DNA from: Moringa oleifera
Lineage: Eukaryota > Streptophyta > Magnoliopsida > Brassicales > Moringaceae
Direction: 5' to 3'
Assembly (NCBI GenBank): GCA_021397835.1
Contig: JAJFZO010000049.1
Coordinates: 5,027,001-5,091,000 of the forward strand
DNA length: 64,000 nucleotides
The position numbers and the translations under genes are program-made. Each line of letters begins with the position of its first letter. Position 1 is the stretch's first letter. The notes beneath the pieces were generated by a model. The model did no database searches. It was not told where the DNA came from and worked only from the letters and a program-made list of their open reading frames with translations. Of the stretch, positions 1-12,499 are shown one piece after another.

Positions 1-859
1 CTTGTAACTGGTGATCTCTAAATTGCTGAGAGTAAGACCAGGATAATACAGAAGGATCAAAAATAGATTGGCTAGCCCACAATTTTTCAGCAGAGAGGCA
101 AGTTTGGAACATAAAAACTGCATTGCCCATGGCATTTCCAAAGAGCCAATTGTGAACGTCCCAGAAAACTTCCACAGGAACACCATCCACCAGAATGGTG
201 TGGTTGCCCCGGAATTTCCACTTCAACCGCTTGATCTGCATCACTGTCTTACTATCAATGCGGATCACAAGACAAGGATCTTTCATATCTATGGTGTCAC
301 ATTCAATTGTAACATCGTGCATCTGCCCCTTATCACAAAACTGAACCTTGGCACCATAAAATTTCTTCCCAAATATGTGCTCTCTCTTAGCAATAAAAAT
401 CGCATTGGAAGTAACATGAGAATTGTCAATTTTCTTGCATGCTTCCTTCTTCATGTCCCCAAGAAGCAAAACCATTTCTCTGTTGAATGCAATAGCCAAA
501 TAAAACCCCTCCAGTGGCTCTGGCCCCGAACCAAACTTAGCATTAGACAAATCCCAATATATATCAATTTTACTGGAATCTACCTCCAAATTCTTGGACC
601 CCTTTCTCTTAGAGAATAGCCATGGTTTTATATCAACTCTACAGAGGCATTGATTGGCCGAATCATCAATTGCAACACTAAGGCCTTGACCCATCAGATT
701 CTTGGTCCATGTGACAGTAATTAAGCAAGAACGACCATGCAATTTACACTGATACACACAAGTAACCAAGTTTTGAGATGCTTTAGATGTACCTGAAGAT
801 GATGAATCAGCAACTTGAACCCCATTTTCACCGAAGCAAGAAGGGAAGTCTCTCATCAT
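1..859 (-). CDS. DUF868 family protein (partial, C-terminus off the window)
   Basis: An uninterrupted frame of about 286 codons runs from ATG at 859 (a second in-frame ATG follows at once) off the left edge with no stop. The N-terminus reads MRDFPSCFGENGVQVADSSS, the hallmark start of plant DUF868 proteins. Further family blocks are VTWTKNLMGQ, KPWLFSKRKGSK, DLSNAKFGSGPEPLEGFY, LKWKFRGN and the WDVHNWLF block. Family members are usually about 300 aa and encoded by one exon, so little is missing. The molecular function of DUF868 is not known. The family start matches the second ATG (854-856); the first ATG would add a single Met. Family assignment is firm; function is not. Confidence 0.93.
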   Translation of the reverse strand, partial: MMRDFPSCFGENGVQVADSSSSGTSKASQNLVTCVYQCKLHGRSCLITVTWTKNLMGQGLSVAIDDSANQCLCRVDIKPWLFSKRKGSKNLEVDSSKIDIYWDLSNAKFGSGPEPLEGFYLAIAFNREMVLLLGDMKKEACKKIDNSHVTSNAIFIAKREHIFGKKFYGAKVQFCDKGQMHDVTIECDTIDMKDPCLVIRIDSKTVMQIKRLKWKFRGNHTILVDGVPVEVFWDVHNWLFGNAMGNAVFMFQTCLSAEKLWASQSIFDPSVLSWSYSQQFRDHQLQ

Positions 860-1260
860 AAGCTCAAGAAAGGAAAATGCAGAAAAATTCCTCTTTTTAC
901 TTATCTCGCTGAGCTTTGTTGACTAAATAGGAAATGGATATTTCTCCAACCGCAAAAGAAGAATGAGCACATTACAAGTATAGACGTACAGATACAGATC
1001 TTCTACCTTAGTTAACTGAAGATGAACTCAAGAATCCATCACCCAAATGCTTCAAGATCAGCTTCTGTTGGCTTCAATTTGATCCTTGTGTCCGGTTTTT
1101 CAAAGCCACAGTGGCATAGATGAGAGAGAGAGAAAACTTAGATTTGCTTCTCGGTCAATGTCCTAGCTAAAAAGTGCATCCCAAGAATGACCAGAGATAC
1201 TCGCATACAGAGGGGAAATTGTAACGAAGAAAGAGAGACAGAGAGGGCCTAAAGTCACAT
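860..1260 (-). promoter_or_regulatory. Leader and proximal promoter region of the DUF868 gene
   Basis: This region lies directly upstream of the DUF868 start. It contains GA/CT-rich patches near 1119-1135 and 1210-1245, which on the gene strand are the pyrimidine-rich tracts common in plant 5' leaders. A leader intron is possible, but I could not fix its ends. No clear TATA box was assigned. Confidence 0.35.
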
Positions 1261-4200
1261 GAGGAGGAGAAGAAAGGGGGGTGCCTAAACATGAAGAAAT
1301 GGCAACTGGGTATTTGCTGGAAAAGACTGGCTATTATACTTTGTTACACAAAAGAAAAGCGAAAGGTATCTCTGGCTTTCTCTCTTTCTCTCTCACATGT
1401 ATTGTATACTTTTTCTTGCATTTTCTTTTCTTTTACTGTCTCTGTTCTTCAATAACATTATGCCACTTTTCCTTCTTGTCCATAATTAGGAGAATCATTA
1501 CAGGCCTCCATTTGACTGACACTGCACATACACTGGACATCTTCAGAGGAAAAACAAAACTTAAAACCTAAAATGCAAAACGCCAAACTTTTGAAATCCT
1601 TTGGTCAAGATGGATTTTGCTTTTCTGCAGTTCTACAGTATTCACCTTTCGCTTTGCCATTTAAGACAAATACCAAATACCAACTCAGTGGAAGATATTC
1701 AATAGAAAGTAATCCAAGATGATTCCATTACCATCAGTATTTTTATTATTATCTTTGTTGGTTTTGCCAACATTCTTCGCCACACAAATTCTGGTGCTTT
1801 TTAATTAAAATATATAATAATAATAGCAATATGTTAATTTGATAGTAAATATAAAAATTTTATGCATTAAATTTGTTTTATCAATTAATCTAATTTCACA
1901 TTCAAATTATTATTTTAGACTGAATCAATCTGCCCTTAAAAATTTTGATATTTTTCAAGCTTAATTTGGCAATAACAAAAAAACAATATTTATTAAAAAA
2001 ATAAAATTACCAAAAAAATTCTCTTTTTTTTCCTTTTTTTTTCTCTTTCTCCAATTTTCTTAATATCCCCAAATTATCTTTAAAAAAATCTCAAAATTTT
2101 AAAGATAAAATCCAATTTGGTCTAAATAAAAAGTCGGAATGCAAAATTGAATAAATTTGATGAAACATGGTTTAAATTTAAAAAAAGAAAAGAGATTTAG
2201 GATAAGGTTCTTTTTCATATTTATGTTAAATTTGTAACCTTAGAATTACTTGTTGAAACATGAATATCATGAAAATTCTTTATATTTAATTCATCTCAAC
2301 TTGATCATAAACTTTATTACTATACCAAATTTTATTTGATAGTATTATCTTGCCGGGATTAAAAAAAAAAGTTATGATTAATAAAGTAACTTTTAAATTA
2401 GCAATCTTTTAATGACTCAAATTTTTGATTCAATAACATACAAGCAAATATCTAATGAAGGTTTAATGGTATATATGAATATAAAGTTTGATTTGTTCCT
2501 TAATCATTTAAACTTGTTAAACAGCGAAAAATTAATACAGTCTAAGTATTTGGCACTTCAAAGTGCCGTGGTATTTACGTTTGTATGGATGTTGACATGA
2601 AATCATGGCTCGCGTGTTAAAAGAAAAATCATGTCACTCACTTTTGCATGCAGATTGATGCTTATGTTAGTTAGCGGTAGCTGCTTTTCTAGCAAAATTA
2701 ATTGCTTAAATGGATTGCCTTAATCATGACTGTTTTATGGGCAAGCAACTTATTTTTTTTAATCATCCTCCTTATAATTATTCCATTTAAATATTTAATT
2801 TCACAAATAAATAAGTAGGTAAAGAGATAATTTTTTATATAAATTTACAATGTTTATTTAATGTAAGATTTTTATTCAATCTATAATTTTTTAACATTTA
2901 TGTATTTAAATAAATTAACTTAGATTATTATTAAAAATTCATATTTTGTCATACAAATATTATGTTATCATTTATAATAAATGATGACATGACTCAATTG
3001 ATCTCATTGGTACCCTAAGTTACGTATCTAAACTATAGACAAGACCAACCATTTTTCCTTGAATAATAGTGATATCATCGGGTTGTCTACATGATTTCTG
3101 TTTTAGTTCTTAATGTGGCAAATAAGGTATGGCCATTCACGTGCATCTGTTTTTTTATTTTTAGGAAAAAAGAATCAAAAAGAAATTATGGTATGGCCTA
3201 TCATTGGTGTCTCTAAGTTGAGATGATGTTGAGGTACCTGTTAGTGACTCAAAAACTAAAGCATAGCAATCAATGAAACTAAGCATTGTTTGGTTGATTA
3301 GGTAGGCATTAGGTACTCCTCCTTTGTTAACATTTCAAGCATCAAAGATTACCCATTTTAATGATTAACATAATAAACAATTCAGGCCTGTCATATACTT
3401 TACAATATGTTTTTTATTTTGTGTGCTTTGGCTGTGTTTTTTATTTTTCTCTATTCCTCATTTATATTGTGTTCATTAGGATTCGGTTGAGACCTAGTCA
3501 GGTTGGGCTCTTGGCCTAACGTGTACCCCCATGAAGTGTCATGTACAACAATTAACTTGAATTTGCTTTGCCTTTGCCTTTGCCTTCAATCTCAAACAAG
3601 CTATTACAGGAATCCAAGCACAGAGAGTGTGTGTGTGTGTGAGAGAGAGAGAGAGACTGGGCAGAGTAAAATGACCACAGACGCACTGCCAGTCAAATAT
3701 AAAATGACAAGACATATCACCCGTTGCTTTGTTTCCTAGTTATGTCTTGTGGATACTTGAACAAAATCACCTATTCTATTCAAGTGCCTAATGCTTTTAC
3801 CCTTTGCACCCGGAAAAGGTTAGAAGAAAAAGAAGGAAATTGGAATAGACAGAGGATGGAGACAAAGCATCTTTGTGCTTTATGGGATGTTGATTTGCCC
3901 CACCAGTGTGTGACCATTATAACTACACATTTGCCTTAACAAACTGCAATTATGGATCTGTGTTGGATGAAAGGCTGAAAGTGAAGCCTCATTCTTGAAG
4001 GCTCCAAGGTGTTGAGGAGGGTAGGCAACCCACGCCTAGGGCCTTATGTACTATCAGTATTTTGATTTTGACCAAACTTTCTTGAAAAAGACTCTTCATC
4101 AATTGCCCATCCAAAACACAAGTTGGTCACTATCTCTACTTAATAATGCTAATCCCATCTTCAAACTAACTTGTCCGCAAAGATAATTTTGGTCATGAAA
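1261..4200. other. AT-rich intergenic region, no gene recognised
   Basis: About 2.9 kb, mostly A+T with many short homopolymers, especially 1800-3000. Open frames here are short, low-complexity and resemble no family. There is a short GT/GA microsatellite near 3640. No transposon termini were recognised. Confidence 0.6.
3627..3656. repeat. Compound (GT)n(GA)n microsatellite
   Basis: A GT dinucleotide run passes directly into a GA run; both are visible by eye. It is intergenic. Confidence 0.9.
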
Positions 4201-4874
4201 TCCCATCAAAGCAGATAGAAGGTACGTTACAGGCAGAACTAATTAATAAAGCTATTAAATATTTTGGCACAGTAGGGCAGAATTCTCACTGTGAGTTCAC
4301 ATGAAGTGATTGTCATCACATCCCGCCCAAATTCTACTTGAGTGACTCCAGTTGGGTCTTCTTTACTTTCGCCAAATGCCTGGAAATTCAGACAAACAAA
4401 TTCTAAGGCAAAGGTGCAATCCCAAAGAACAGAGTTTAAAATACCAGCAAAAACAAAACCAGAGAAAATGCCGAACACAAAATCATCATAACCCATCAAA
4501 TCATGCCATGATACTCGGCAAACATCATTATGTGGGTATTGATTACAAAATATAGGAGGTCAAAAGGTTCAATTGCACATCAAACAATGGGAAGAAAATC
4601 AGATGATGAAGATCCTCTCACATGGAATGTTTCATCATACTTCGTGTATGTCCAAAACAATACCATACAATTTTGGCAAGTAGCAACCCCTCTTCCATTC
4701 TAAATCAATTCCTTTAAGGAAATTGGTGCTTTGCAGGTACTCCTTTGTTGGCCTCTCTGCCTAAAGATGAAATCTCTTAATGCACCCAAACAGGACATTT
4801 CTTTTTCTTCTTTCTTCTAAAAGTTAACACGTAGAATTAACCAATACTTTGTTGATAAATTCATGGATAAGCAT

Positions 4875-4895
4875 GAGAGAGAGAGAGAGAGAGAG
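4875..4895. repeat. (GA)n microsatellite
   Basis: About ten uninterrupted GA units in an intergenic setting. Confidence 0.9.
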
Positions 4896-6050
4896 CCCTT
4901 CTTTCAGATGACACCTCAATCCCACCAATATTTTTCCAGTTATATTAATGAAATCACTTGCCCAAGTTGGTGATGTACTTGTACAGAGAGACAAGATGTT
5001 AAGGGCTCCATAATATCACCTTTGGTGGATCCAAAAGATTGTATGTAGATCCTTTTCCCATGGTTATGCTTGCTTAACAAACATAATTTAATAAGAACTA
5101 GAATAGAAAATAAAATTACATTCCCAAAAATAATCAGCAGCATGTATCATAAACTCACCAAGTCACAGTAGACATACAAAATGTCAATTTTGCAGACAAA
5201 ATGCAGTTACATGAAGCTTGGAGGAACTACCTCAGCAAGTGGGGCAACAGACCTTTTAGAACAAATGAAGGTTCTACCTCCCATGTGTCTGAACTCTTCT
5301 CACCCCTGCCATGAATCTCACACTCTCCACAAGTGCATTGTGCCCAGAATGATAGTCACTTTCATAGAATTCTCAAATATTGTTCACCAAAATGCTTCAA
5401 CAGTGTTTTTGACATGCAAAATTATTTCTGTTTGTATAGTGAGAAGTCCAGTGTATCCAATTTAGATACCTGAAATGCGTGCTACATTCAAGGCTTGAAA
5501 TTCTATCTGCAGAGATGCCAAATAATCTAAATAACTATTCTCATAACTATAAAAGACGAAACGTTAAAGCAGATCACATATGCTCTCTCAGTCCCAATTC
5601 AATACTCTCATATCCTTTTTCCGGTAGTCCCTAAATGACAGTCTGCTTTGGCAGACCAAGAAATGTATTTTACTTTCCAATAGTCTGGGTCGACAGACGT
5701 ACTTCATAATACCCATCAGTTTTGGTTATTTGAGTTAGTTTTTAAGCAACCTCGGGGACAAACACAAAGGAGATAGAGGTTATGTGATGTTAGATACAGT
5801 AAGGCCACTATGTTCTGGTTACAGACTAGGAATGAAGAGTTCCCCTGCCTCATTAGCCAATCCATCAGAGAAATTGACACCTATTCTCAGATTACTGAAA
5901 CAATGATCACTTGCCAGTTATGAAAATTTAACAGCTATCTACACTGCATTCACTCAACAGAAAATAAGTGGGTTGAGTTTAGTGTATGTAGTCCCTGAGG
6001 CACATAAGGGAAATAAAAATTAAAAACATCTAAGATTTCCAAGCAGGAAA

Positions 6051-6580
6051 ATGAAGAAATACAATAATATGTATAAGTGTAGTCACCAAACATCCATACC
6101 CAAAAGCAATGACATCTATACTTCGCCATCCTCAACTAGCTAGTGCAGGTATTACCGCAACAGATCCACGCTACATAAGAGAACTCACACATGCCAATTA
6201 TCGAATTTTAAGAACAAGGCACACCCTTTTATGTTGCTTTGTCATTCTTCTTCTTCTTCTTTTTTTTTTTTTTTTGTGGCAACAAAGCATCAATGAATGA
6301 GACAAGTTAGGCTAGCATTAATGAAGAAATATAATAATAAGTATCGCTGTAGTCACCAAGCATCCATAACCAAAAGCAATGATGTCTATACTAAGCGATC
6401 CTCAAATAGCTAGTGCACGTATTACTGCAACAGATCCACAATACATAAGAGAACTCAAACATACCAATTATCGAATTTCAAGAATAAGGCATATCCCCTT
6501 TTATGTTTCTTTTTCTTTCTTCAATTTTTCCGGTTCCAAACAACAAACATCAATGCACGATACAAGTTAGGCTTGCATTT
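6051..6580. repeat. Imperfect 270-bp tandem duplication
   Basis: Two head-to-tail copies, 6051-6320 and 6321-6580. Both start with ATGAAGAAAT, share a block around CAAAAGCAATGA, then CTAGTGCA, ACAGATCCAC and CCAATTATCGAATTT, and end with ACAAGTTAGGCT. The copies differ at many scattered bases and in a T-rich tract, so the duplication is not recent. Neither copy keeps an open frame or shows transposon termini. Confidence 0.85.
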
Positions 6581-9216
6581 TCATCTCTTCTTCTCTCTTT
6601 TTTAACTCTTTTGTAGGGGTATTGCTACACAAGGGATAACCATGTCAAAATAGCATAGTGAAAATCAGATAATAAAACAACTTACCATGATCTCCACTTC
6701 CAAAGCCACAGAATCAAGATACTGGCATACTCAAATTCAACTACATGACCTAACTTCTTTCCATTTCCAGCCACTCTTATCAACTAATATATTCTATCCC
6801 CAGCTTCAGTCTTCCTTTTAAGCGTTGTTTCCCTTCTCACTGAAAAATAACACTTATATTCACCTCTATTTGGTATCACAGGGAGGTTCCCTTCTTTGAA
6901 TCTGAAACTTCACACCCATTGATCCAAATTTTCACTTACATTTTCTCCCCACCCAAAAATTACCAATTTGAACAAATCAATTAACCACTCTGCCAAAGTC
7001 ATCACGGAACATTTACATTTATAACTCCACTAGCTTATCGTTATATCGAGACCAATCAATATGAACTGAAGTTAGTCTCTTGAATCATATTGAAGTCTGT
7101 TACATGTGATTAACTACCTGCTTCCTAACTCCATAGAAAATGGGCTGATAACATGCAACATACTCTCCCATGAAAAACAAAAAACTATTAAATATTTCCC
7201 TTCAAGAACCGATGTGCTCAGCATCAAGCATCACTAAATTTGACAAGCAAAGTAACAGGAACAAGGTCCACATAATGCTATAGATTGATTTTACATGAAA
7301 CATAGATAATGTATTTTTCTTGATAACAGTTGAAAATGGAACCCCATATATGTTCATGAACTAGATTACCCTTACAAAAGATGTTATTACTATTCAGAAA
7401 ATTTAAAATTCTATAACTCGTAATTACTTGGGTGTTTAAGAGGCAAATGATCATTCTTATGCACATTTTCATCTGATATTGGACTCGCAACTCATCTCCA
7501 CAAGTGAATAAGGTGTTTACATCTAAGGTAGTTCAGAGATCATATAGTCCCACATGCCAACGATGTGTATGCATAGCATATGTCGGTGTAACTGAAATCT
7601 CTTCCCAATTTATTGTCAATTTCATTTGACGAGGGGTTTAAAATAGTCTGTGATTTACCAAGAAGCTACTTATGTCAATGGGAGGTAGTTTCAGGTCATG
7701 AAGTCTTTGGAAGAAACTAACCCCTTGCTAGGGGATCAGCAACTTGAGATATAATCCATGTCTCATTTTATTCTCAGGAACAAGCCTACCACAACTAAAA
7801 GAACCAGCTACTAAACACCCTGGCTAGCTAGATCCAACATTAAATGCGCATCTGTTCTAATAATACAAACACTTGATATTCTAATCAACAGATTTTATTC
7901 CAAATATCTCCAGTAAAACACATCCCAACCAGAAGACTAGACTCAGGACTCAACAAACTGAAAAGGCAAGCCAACTGCATGTGTCCGCCCGTTAACTATT
8001 GCAAATTTCACTGAAATTTATTATCTATCAGCTACATTATTTTTACCGGAATTATCTATCAACAACATAATACAGCTTTCTTCTTCTTGTAAATTTCCAT
8101 ATCCTATTAAGAAGCTTCATCCTTTGGATATTTTGGTTTTTCATGTCCCACTTTCCCAACGGTTTTATTCTTAGTACCACTGCCATTCAAAGAAATTCAA
8201 TGGCACGCTTTACATCAGCAAACAGTTTCACCTTAGAACCATATCTTCTTCCAAACCAAGATCCATGATATATACAGCATAGATAACTATAAAGAAGAGA
8301 GGTATACTGAAAACAAGAAAAGTTCACAAATTTAAGCTGATGATGACAACATACGTCACCTATAACTACACGATGTAAATTTAAAAAAAAAAAAATCAAG
8401 GCAAGGTATGTGGTCTTCTATAAACGTGTACCTATTCTTAATGAAAACAAAGGTCCATGTTCCTCCAAAGACGCATCAGGAATTTCTCAATCCATATTCA
8501 AACTTAATCAGACAGAATTTGTAATTAAATGGTTGCCAATTACCAAGCAACTTGAATTCATATGATAGAGATGTCCACCTATCATTCCAAATCAACTTTC
8601 TAGTCATAGCCCTGTCTCCTTAGTCAAACTTCAAACAAGAACAGTACATATGACAAACCGACACACAATAAGATGTGCAATAGAATAGGCACAAATTTAA
8701 GCTATGACTGATAAATGACAGGAAATGATAACTAAAATGTATCTTCAAAAATCTTCATGAACATGTTTCCACACTTAAACAATGTAACAAAATTGATTAA
8801 CCTTCTTCACAATATGCATTAGACAACTTTTAACTATGTCAAATTATTCATCAGAGTAATAAAATTAGTTTTTATTACATTAAATGTCTGCAGCCCTAAA
8901 AGTAGGAGTTACAGAATTCTTTACAGATTTCATCAATTTCCAGAACCCCAAAACTACAGAAGCAACATAACTAAATCCTATAAAGCATCCAAGCACGAAA
9001 AATTACTATTAATTCGCATGTGCTTATGTGACCACCAATAGGCCAATGACTAGAGCAGCACAAGGAAATTCTCAGAAAGCAAAATGAAAACTTAACTGCC
9101 CTACCTAATTAGAAAAAACATGAACACAATTTCACAAGTACTAGTCGACTCAACAACATTTTCTATCAAACAGGCATAAGAGCAACAAACAAATAACATC
9201 AAACATACATTGAGTA

Positions 9217-10809
9217 TCAAGCATCAGCCCCATCTGCCTTCGCAGCAAATGGATCATGAGTGGGACCAACATCTTGCCCAATGTGGCGCTGCACAAGCCG
9301 CTGCAAGTCAGCCATAACCTTGTGTTCACGTTTTGACTTCTCCTCATAGTTGAACATGGCCAACGCCCGCTTGTCCTCTGCACTGTAAACCTGGTTTTCC
9401 TTCCTAATACGAATGGCATTCATCCTCTGATGCCTACTTCCGCTCATCACATACCCAAGACTCTCAAACTTCTGAATCTCCTCAGCAGAGAGACCCACTT
9501 CACCTCTTCGTGGAATACGCTTCCCTTGCTGCACATACTGCGCAATGGCATCACCCTCACCAGGCCTCAGGGCACCGCCATAACTGATATGCCCTTCAGC
9601 TCTGGGCAAAGGCAATGGGCCAACCAGTGGCTCGTTATCCAGAGCAGGTTTCTTCTGTGCCTCAATCATTTCCTTAAACATCAGTGCCTCTGCATTAATC
9701 TCAGCCTTTTTTGCCTCCTCTACCTTAGGCTTACTCTTTGCCTCTGCTCTGGAATCCGGGCTCTCATCAGAATAAGAGCTGTCCCTCTCAGTTTCAGACC
9801 TCCGCCTTCTCTTACTCTTTTTAGATCGTGAAGAACTTTGCAGCTTCCTCTTTCCCTTTGACTTCATATGAACATTGTCAGAAGACCCACTGACATCAGA
9901 TTCCTCAGTTTTGCTCTCTTCACTCTCGCTTTCATCCGAATCACTGTACCTACTGTTCTTCTTCCTACTTCGGCGTCTTCTGCCCCTGCTTTTTCTACTA
10001 CTAGTCCGTCGCCTACTCTTTCTCGTCTTCCTTTTCCTTCTCCGCCTTCCATCTTCCTCATCATCTGATTCACTCTCACTGTCACTCTCATCTTCCTCTG
10101 ATTCACTCTCACAATAAGCTGATGATTTCCTTCTTCTAAGCTTAGAACTCGAGCTCTTCCTCTTCCTCTTCCTCCTTGACCGTGAACCATCAGATTCAGA
10201 CTCGGACTCAGAATCCGACTCTGACTCACTCTCTGATTTCCCAGACTCGGACACGGATTCTGCTTTCCCGTTAATTTCTTTTTCCTTCTCTTTCTCCTCC
10301 TCGCTGGAACCACTCTTCTCTTGCCCGTACTTCTCAGAAATTTCCTCGGCTTTGTCGTCCAACTCATCGTTTTCCTTTCTCGGGGGACTCGGCGTATTCT
10401 GCCAAAAGCAGAACTTCATCGATTTCCTCAGCTTCTGCCGCTTTTGCCTCCTGTACTCCTCATAGCTCAATCCCTTCAACTCCTCATCTGATTCCGAATC
10501 CCTTCCGTTCCCATGATCTCGGTCCAAATAATCCCGATTCTTGCCGAATTTCCTGGGCAGGGAGTTCAGCTCCCGATCAGGTAGGGGGCTGGTACTTCTT
10601 CTTCTAGGGTTCGGGTATTCAGGCGAATCCGAGCGTCGGCGGTGGCGGCGACCGTTGTCACGGTAATCACGGTCGTATCTATCATACGTGGGGCTGCGAC
10701 GCTGGTGGTAGTCAGAGGAGCCGTCGGAGTCCGGAGTGTATCGGCCGTTTTCCAGGTTGGAACGATGCCCTCTATCGGGAATTTCAACTGTGGATCCTAA
10801 GCGTCCCAT
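9217..10809 (-). CDS. NKAP: NKAP/MAS2-type nuclear regulator (SynMuv-type C-terminal domain)
   Basis: An intronless 530-aa frame. Residues 1-130 are Arg/Ser/Tyr-rich (RS-like), followed by a block around [15 protein letters not shown] near residue 135. Residues 170-385 are alternating acidic Ser-Glu-Asp runs and basic Arg/Lys runs typical of splicing-speckle proteins. The conserved C-terminal NKAP domain spans about 400-520, with [33 protein letters not shown] and [10 protein letters not shown] followed by the [19 protein letters not shown] block. In animals NKAP is a nuclear RNA-binding and transcription/splicing factor. The Arabidopsis homologue MAS2 is linked to AGO1-dependent phenotypes and rRNA gene expression. 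The start is the first ATG in a clean leader. Family call is very safe; the specific plant role is inferred. Confidence 0.95.
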   Translation of the reverse strand: MGRLGSTVEIPDRGHRSNLENGRYTPDSDGSSDYHQRRSPTYDRYDRDYRDNGRRHRRRSDSPEYPNPRRRSTSPLPDRELNSLPRKFGKNRDYLDRDHGNGRDSESDEELKGLSYEEYRRQKRQKLRKSMKFCFWQNTPSPPRKENDELDDKAEEISEKYGQEKSGSSEEEKEKEKEINGKAESVSESGKSESESESDSESESESDGSRSRRKRKRKSSSSKLRRRKSSAYCESESEEDESDSESESDDEEDGRRRRKRKTRKSRRRTSSRKSRGRRRRSRKKNSRYSDSDESESEESKTEESDVSGSSDNVHMKSKGKRKLQSSSRSKKSKRRRRSETERDSSYSDESPDSRAEAKSKPKVEEAKKAEINAEALMFKEMIEAQKKPALDNEPLVGPLPLPRAEGHISYGGALRPGEGDAIAQYVQQGKRIPRRGEVGLSAEEIQKFESLGYVMSGSRHQRMNAIRIRKENQVYSAEDKRALAMFNYEEKSKREHKVMADLQRLVQRHIGQDVGPTHDPFAAKADGADA

Positions 10810-11100
10810 TAGGGATTATAGAAGAAGGAAAAGGGGTTTTAATTGCTTGAACGCGTTGTGTTAGTCTTGTTTTATCAACGCTTCCTCACAAGACCATAGC
10901 TGCGTCTAAGAGGGATTTGGGAATTGCCTTCATCCTGTCTTCCACGAAAGCACGGGAACCAAAAGGCGACTAAGTGCGCGGCTTTGCTGCTTTTGCCCAC
11001 CAAGATACAAATAGGCCTCCAATATACAACTTCGGCCCACATACAGTCCAAAAAGCCCAATGATTGCAAAATTTTGCTAATATATAATATAAACAAATAA
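10810..11100 (-). promoter_or_regulatory. NKAP gene promoter with site II-like boxes
   Basis: Upstream of the NKAP start, three GCCCA-type boxes lie at about 10995-11000, 11034-11040 and 11054-11059. On the gene strand they read TGGGC or TGGGCC, the site II element common in promoters of plant housekeeping and translation genes. Sequence beyond 11090 becomes very AT-rich. The boxes are seen; their activity is inferred. Confidence 0.5.
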
Positions 11101-11351
11101 AAAATATTATATCAATAAAAATAAATAAACAAATTTCATTAATTTAATTTATTTAATTGTTGCATTTTAATATTTTTTGAATCCACATAAATTTCATGGG
11201 AGTGAATTACTCTTTGATTAAAAAAATAAATAAATTACTTTAAAATAAAAAATAAATAAAATATAGTTTTCAAATAAGTCAATCTGTAGTATGCTACTTA
11301 TTAAAGGAAGGTTTATTTTTTAAACTTGAATAACTCCACATATAACATGAG

Positions 11352-11857
11352 TAGGGATGACGATGCATCAGGTAGGTCCATTTAAAAAATTTTAAACCCA
11401 AATTAGATTAAAAAACATATATTGAAACTCATCCCACACCTTTTTAAAAAATTAATTTTAATATTTAAATTCATTTTAAATTTATTTATAATTATTTATA
11501 TATTATCTGAATCTGTTTAAACTTATTTATTATATATATATATATCATAAATTCTAATAAAATATTTTTTAATTAAACAAAAAATTTAAAATTTAAAATT
11601 AAAATTAATTAAAGTTAAGTTAAAAGTTAAATATAATTAAATTTTAAATAAAAAATTTAACATATTAATATACCTATGTAAAAAAGTTTCAGTAATGAGT
11701 ATCAAAAAAGTAAAACCTGAACCCAACCTAAACTCGATTTGGATATTAAATTTCAAATTTGAACCCACCTAAATTTGATTAAGTATTACCTAGATATATC
11801 TTATTAGGGTTTAATTGGATCAAATACCCACATAAACCTAATCCATTGCCATCCCTA
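11352..11857. mobile_element. Non-autonomous hAT-like MITE
   Basis: The ends are inverted: TAGGGATGACGATG at 11352-11365, and CATTGCCATCCCTA at 11844-11857, which is TAGGGATGGCAATG when reversed (two mismatches in 14). The interior is AT-rich with scattered ACCCAAACCT-like motifs. TAGGGATGGCAATGGG-type ends are known from a widespread group of plant hAT-related MITEs. No clean 8-bp target duplication is present. Related but unequal flanks (ATAACATGAG on the left, ATAACAAATGAG three bases past the right end) may be a decayed duplication or chance. Confidence 0.6.
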
Positions 11858-12159
11858 AGCATAACAAATGAGACACAAGTAATAACCTGCAAGCAAAATG
11901 AATGAAAGTGTGAAAGCATTACATTTTTCTCTTAGTGATCCCTTCTCATTATTCTTGTTTTGGTTATGCAAGAGGTGGAAAGCCATGGCTATGGACTCAT
12001 TAATAGATACGCATCTCTGCAAACATCTCACGCTTAAAAGTTAGAGCCCATTCGTTTTCCTTCTAACTTTGCACACCTATCATGAACCAAACCCCACAAT
12101 ACTTCCTTAAATGGGATGGCTAAATGGCTTTCACTCCTTCCTCATCTCTCCCTTTTGAA
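11858..12159. other. Spacer between MITE and copia element
   Basis: About 300 bp of moderately AT-rich DNA. No gene or element ends were recognised. Confidence 0.6.
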
Positions 12160-12444
12160 TGTTAATGGATCAGCCCAAAAGACAAAGGTCCAACCAAATC
12201 AAGTAAGGTCCATGCTAAAAACCAAGTTCAATAGACTGCAAGCCCAATAATCAAATCTGTTTAATAGTGTAAATAACTTACAAATGTACTTTTAATTGTA
12301 AATGTACATAAATTAAAATGATGTAATTATTAACTTTTATATACATATAATCAAAACTTAAGGTTCAAGATTTTTTGCTTGAGTCATCACCGTTCATACA
12401 GAAAAATACCTAGCTTATGGTAAAAGAAAATTTATCATCTTTCA
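12160..12444 (+). repeat. 5' LTR of the old copia element
   Basis: It aligns throughout with 16678-16990. Shared blocks include ACTGCAAGCCCAATAA, GTAAATAACTTACAAAT and the closing TCATCTTTCA. It is slightly shorter than its partner because of small deletions. Confidence 0.85.
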
Positions 12445-12499
12445 TCCAAATATTAGACTCTCATCGAGACCTGTGCCTACAGTTTCTCCTAGTGAATCA

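Larger units (their letters stand above)
4201..9216 (-). other. Region downstream of the NKAP gene; exon-like islands but no gene resolved
   Basis: This 5-kb stretch has no long open frame. On the minus strand several short open segments are flanked by plausible splice sites: 4239-4379, 5278-5371, 5470-5506 and 6686-6721. The segment 4239-4379 ends in a stop and has a good acceptor. A further coding-like segment lies at 8187-8290. They could be exons of a small-exon gene, decayed pseudogene pieces, or chance. A 270-bp tandem duplication lies at 6051-6580. The part nearest 9216 should hold the NKAP 3' UTR. Confidence 0.3.

Noticed and set aside
9864..10367. 167-codon alternative frame inside the NKAP gene
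   Set aside because: Shadow frame produced by the repetitive Arg/Ser/Glu codons of the real gene.
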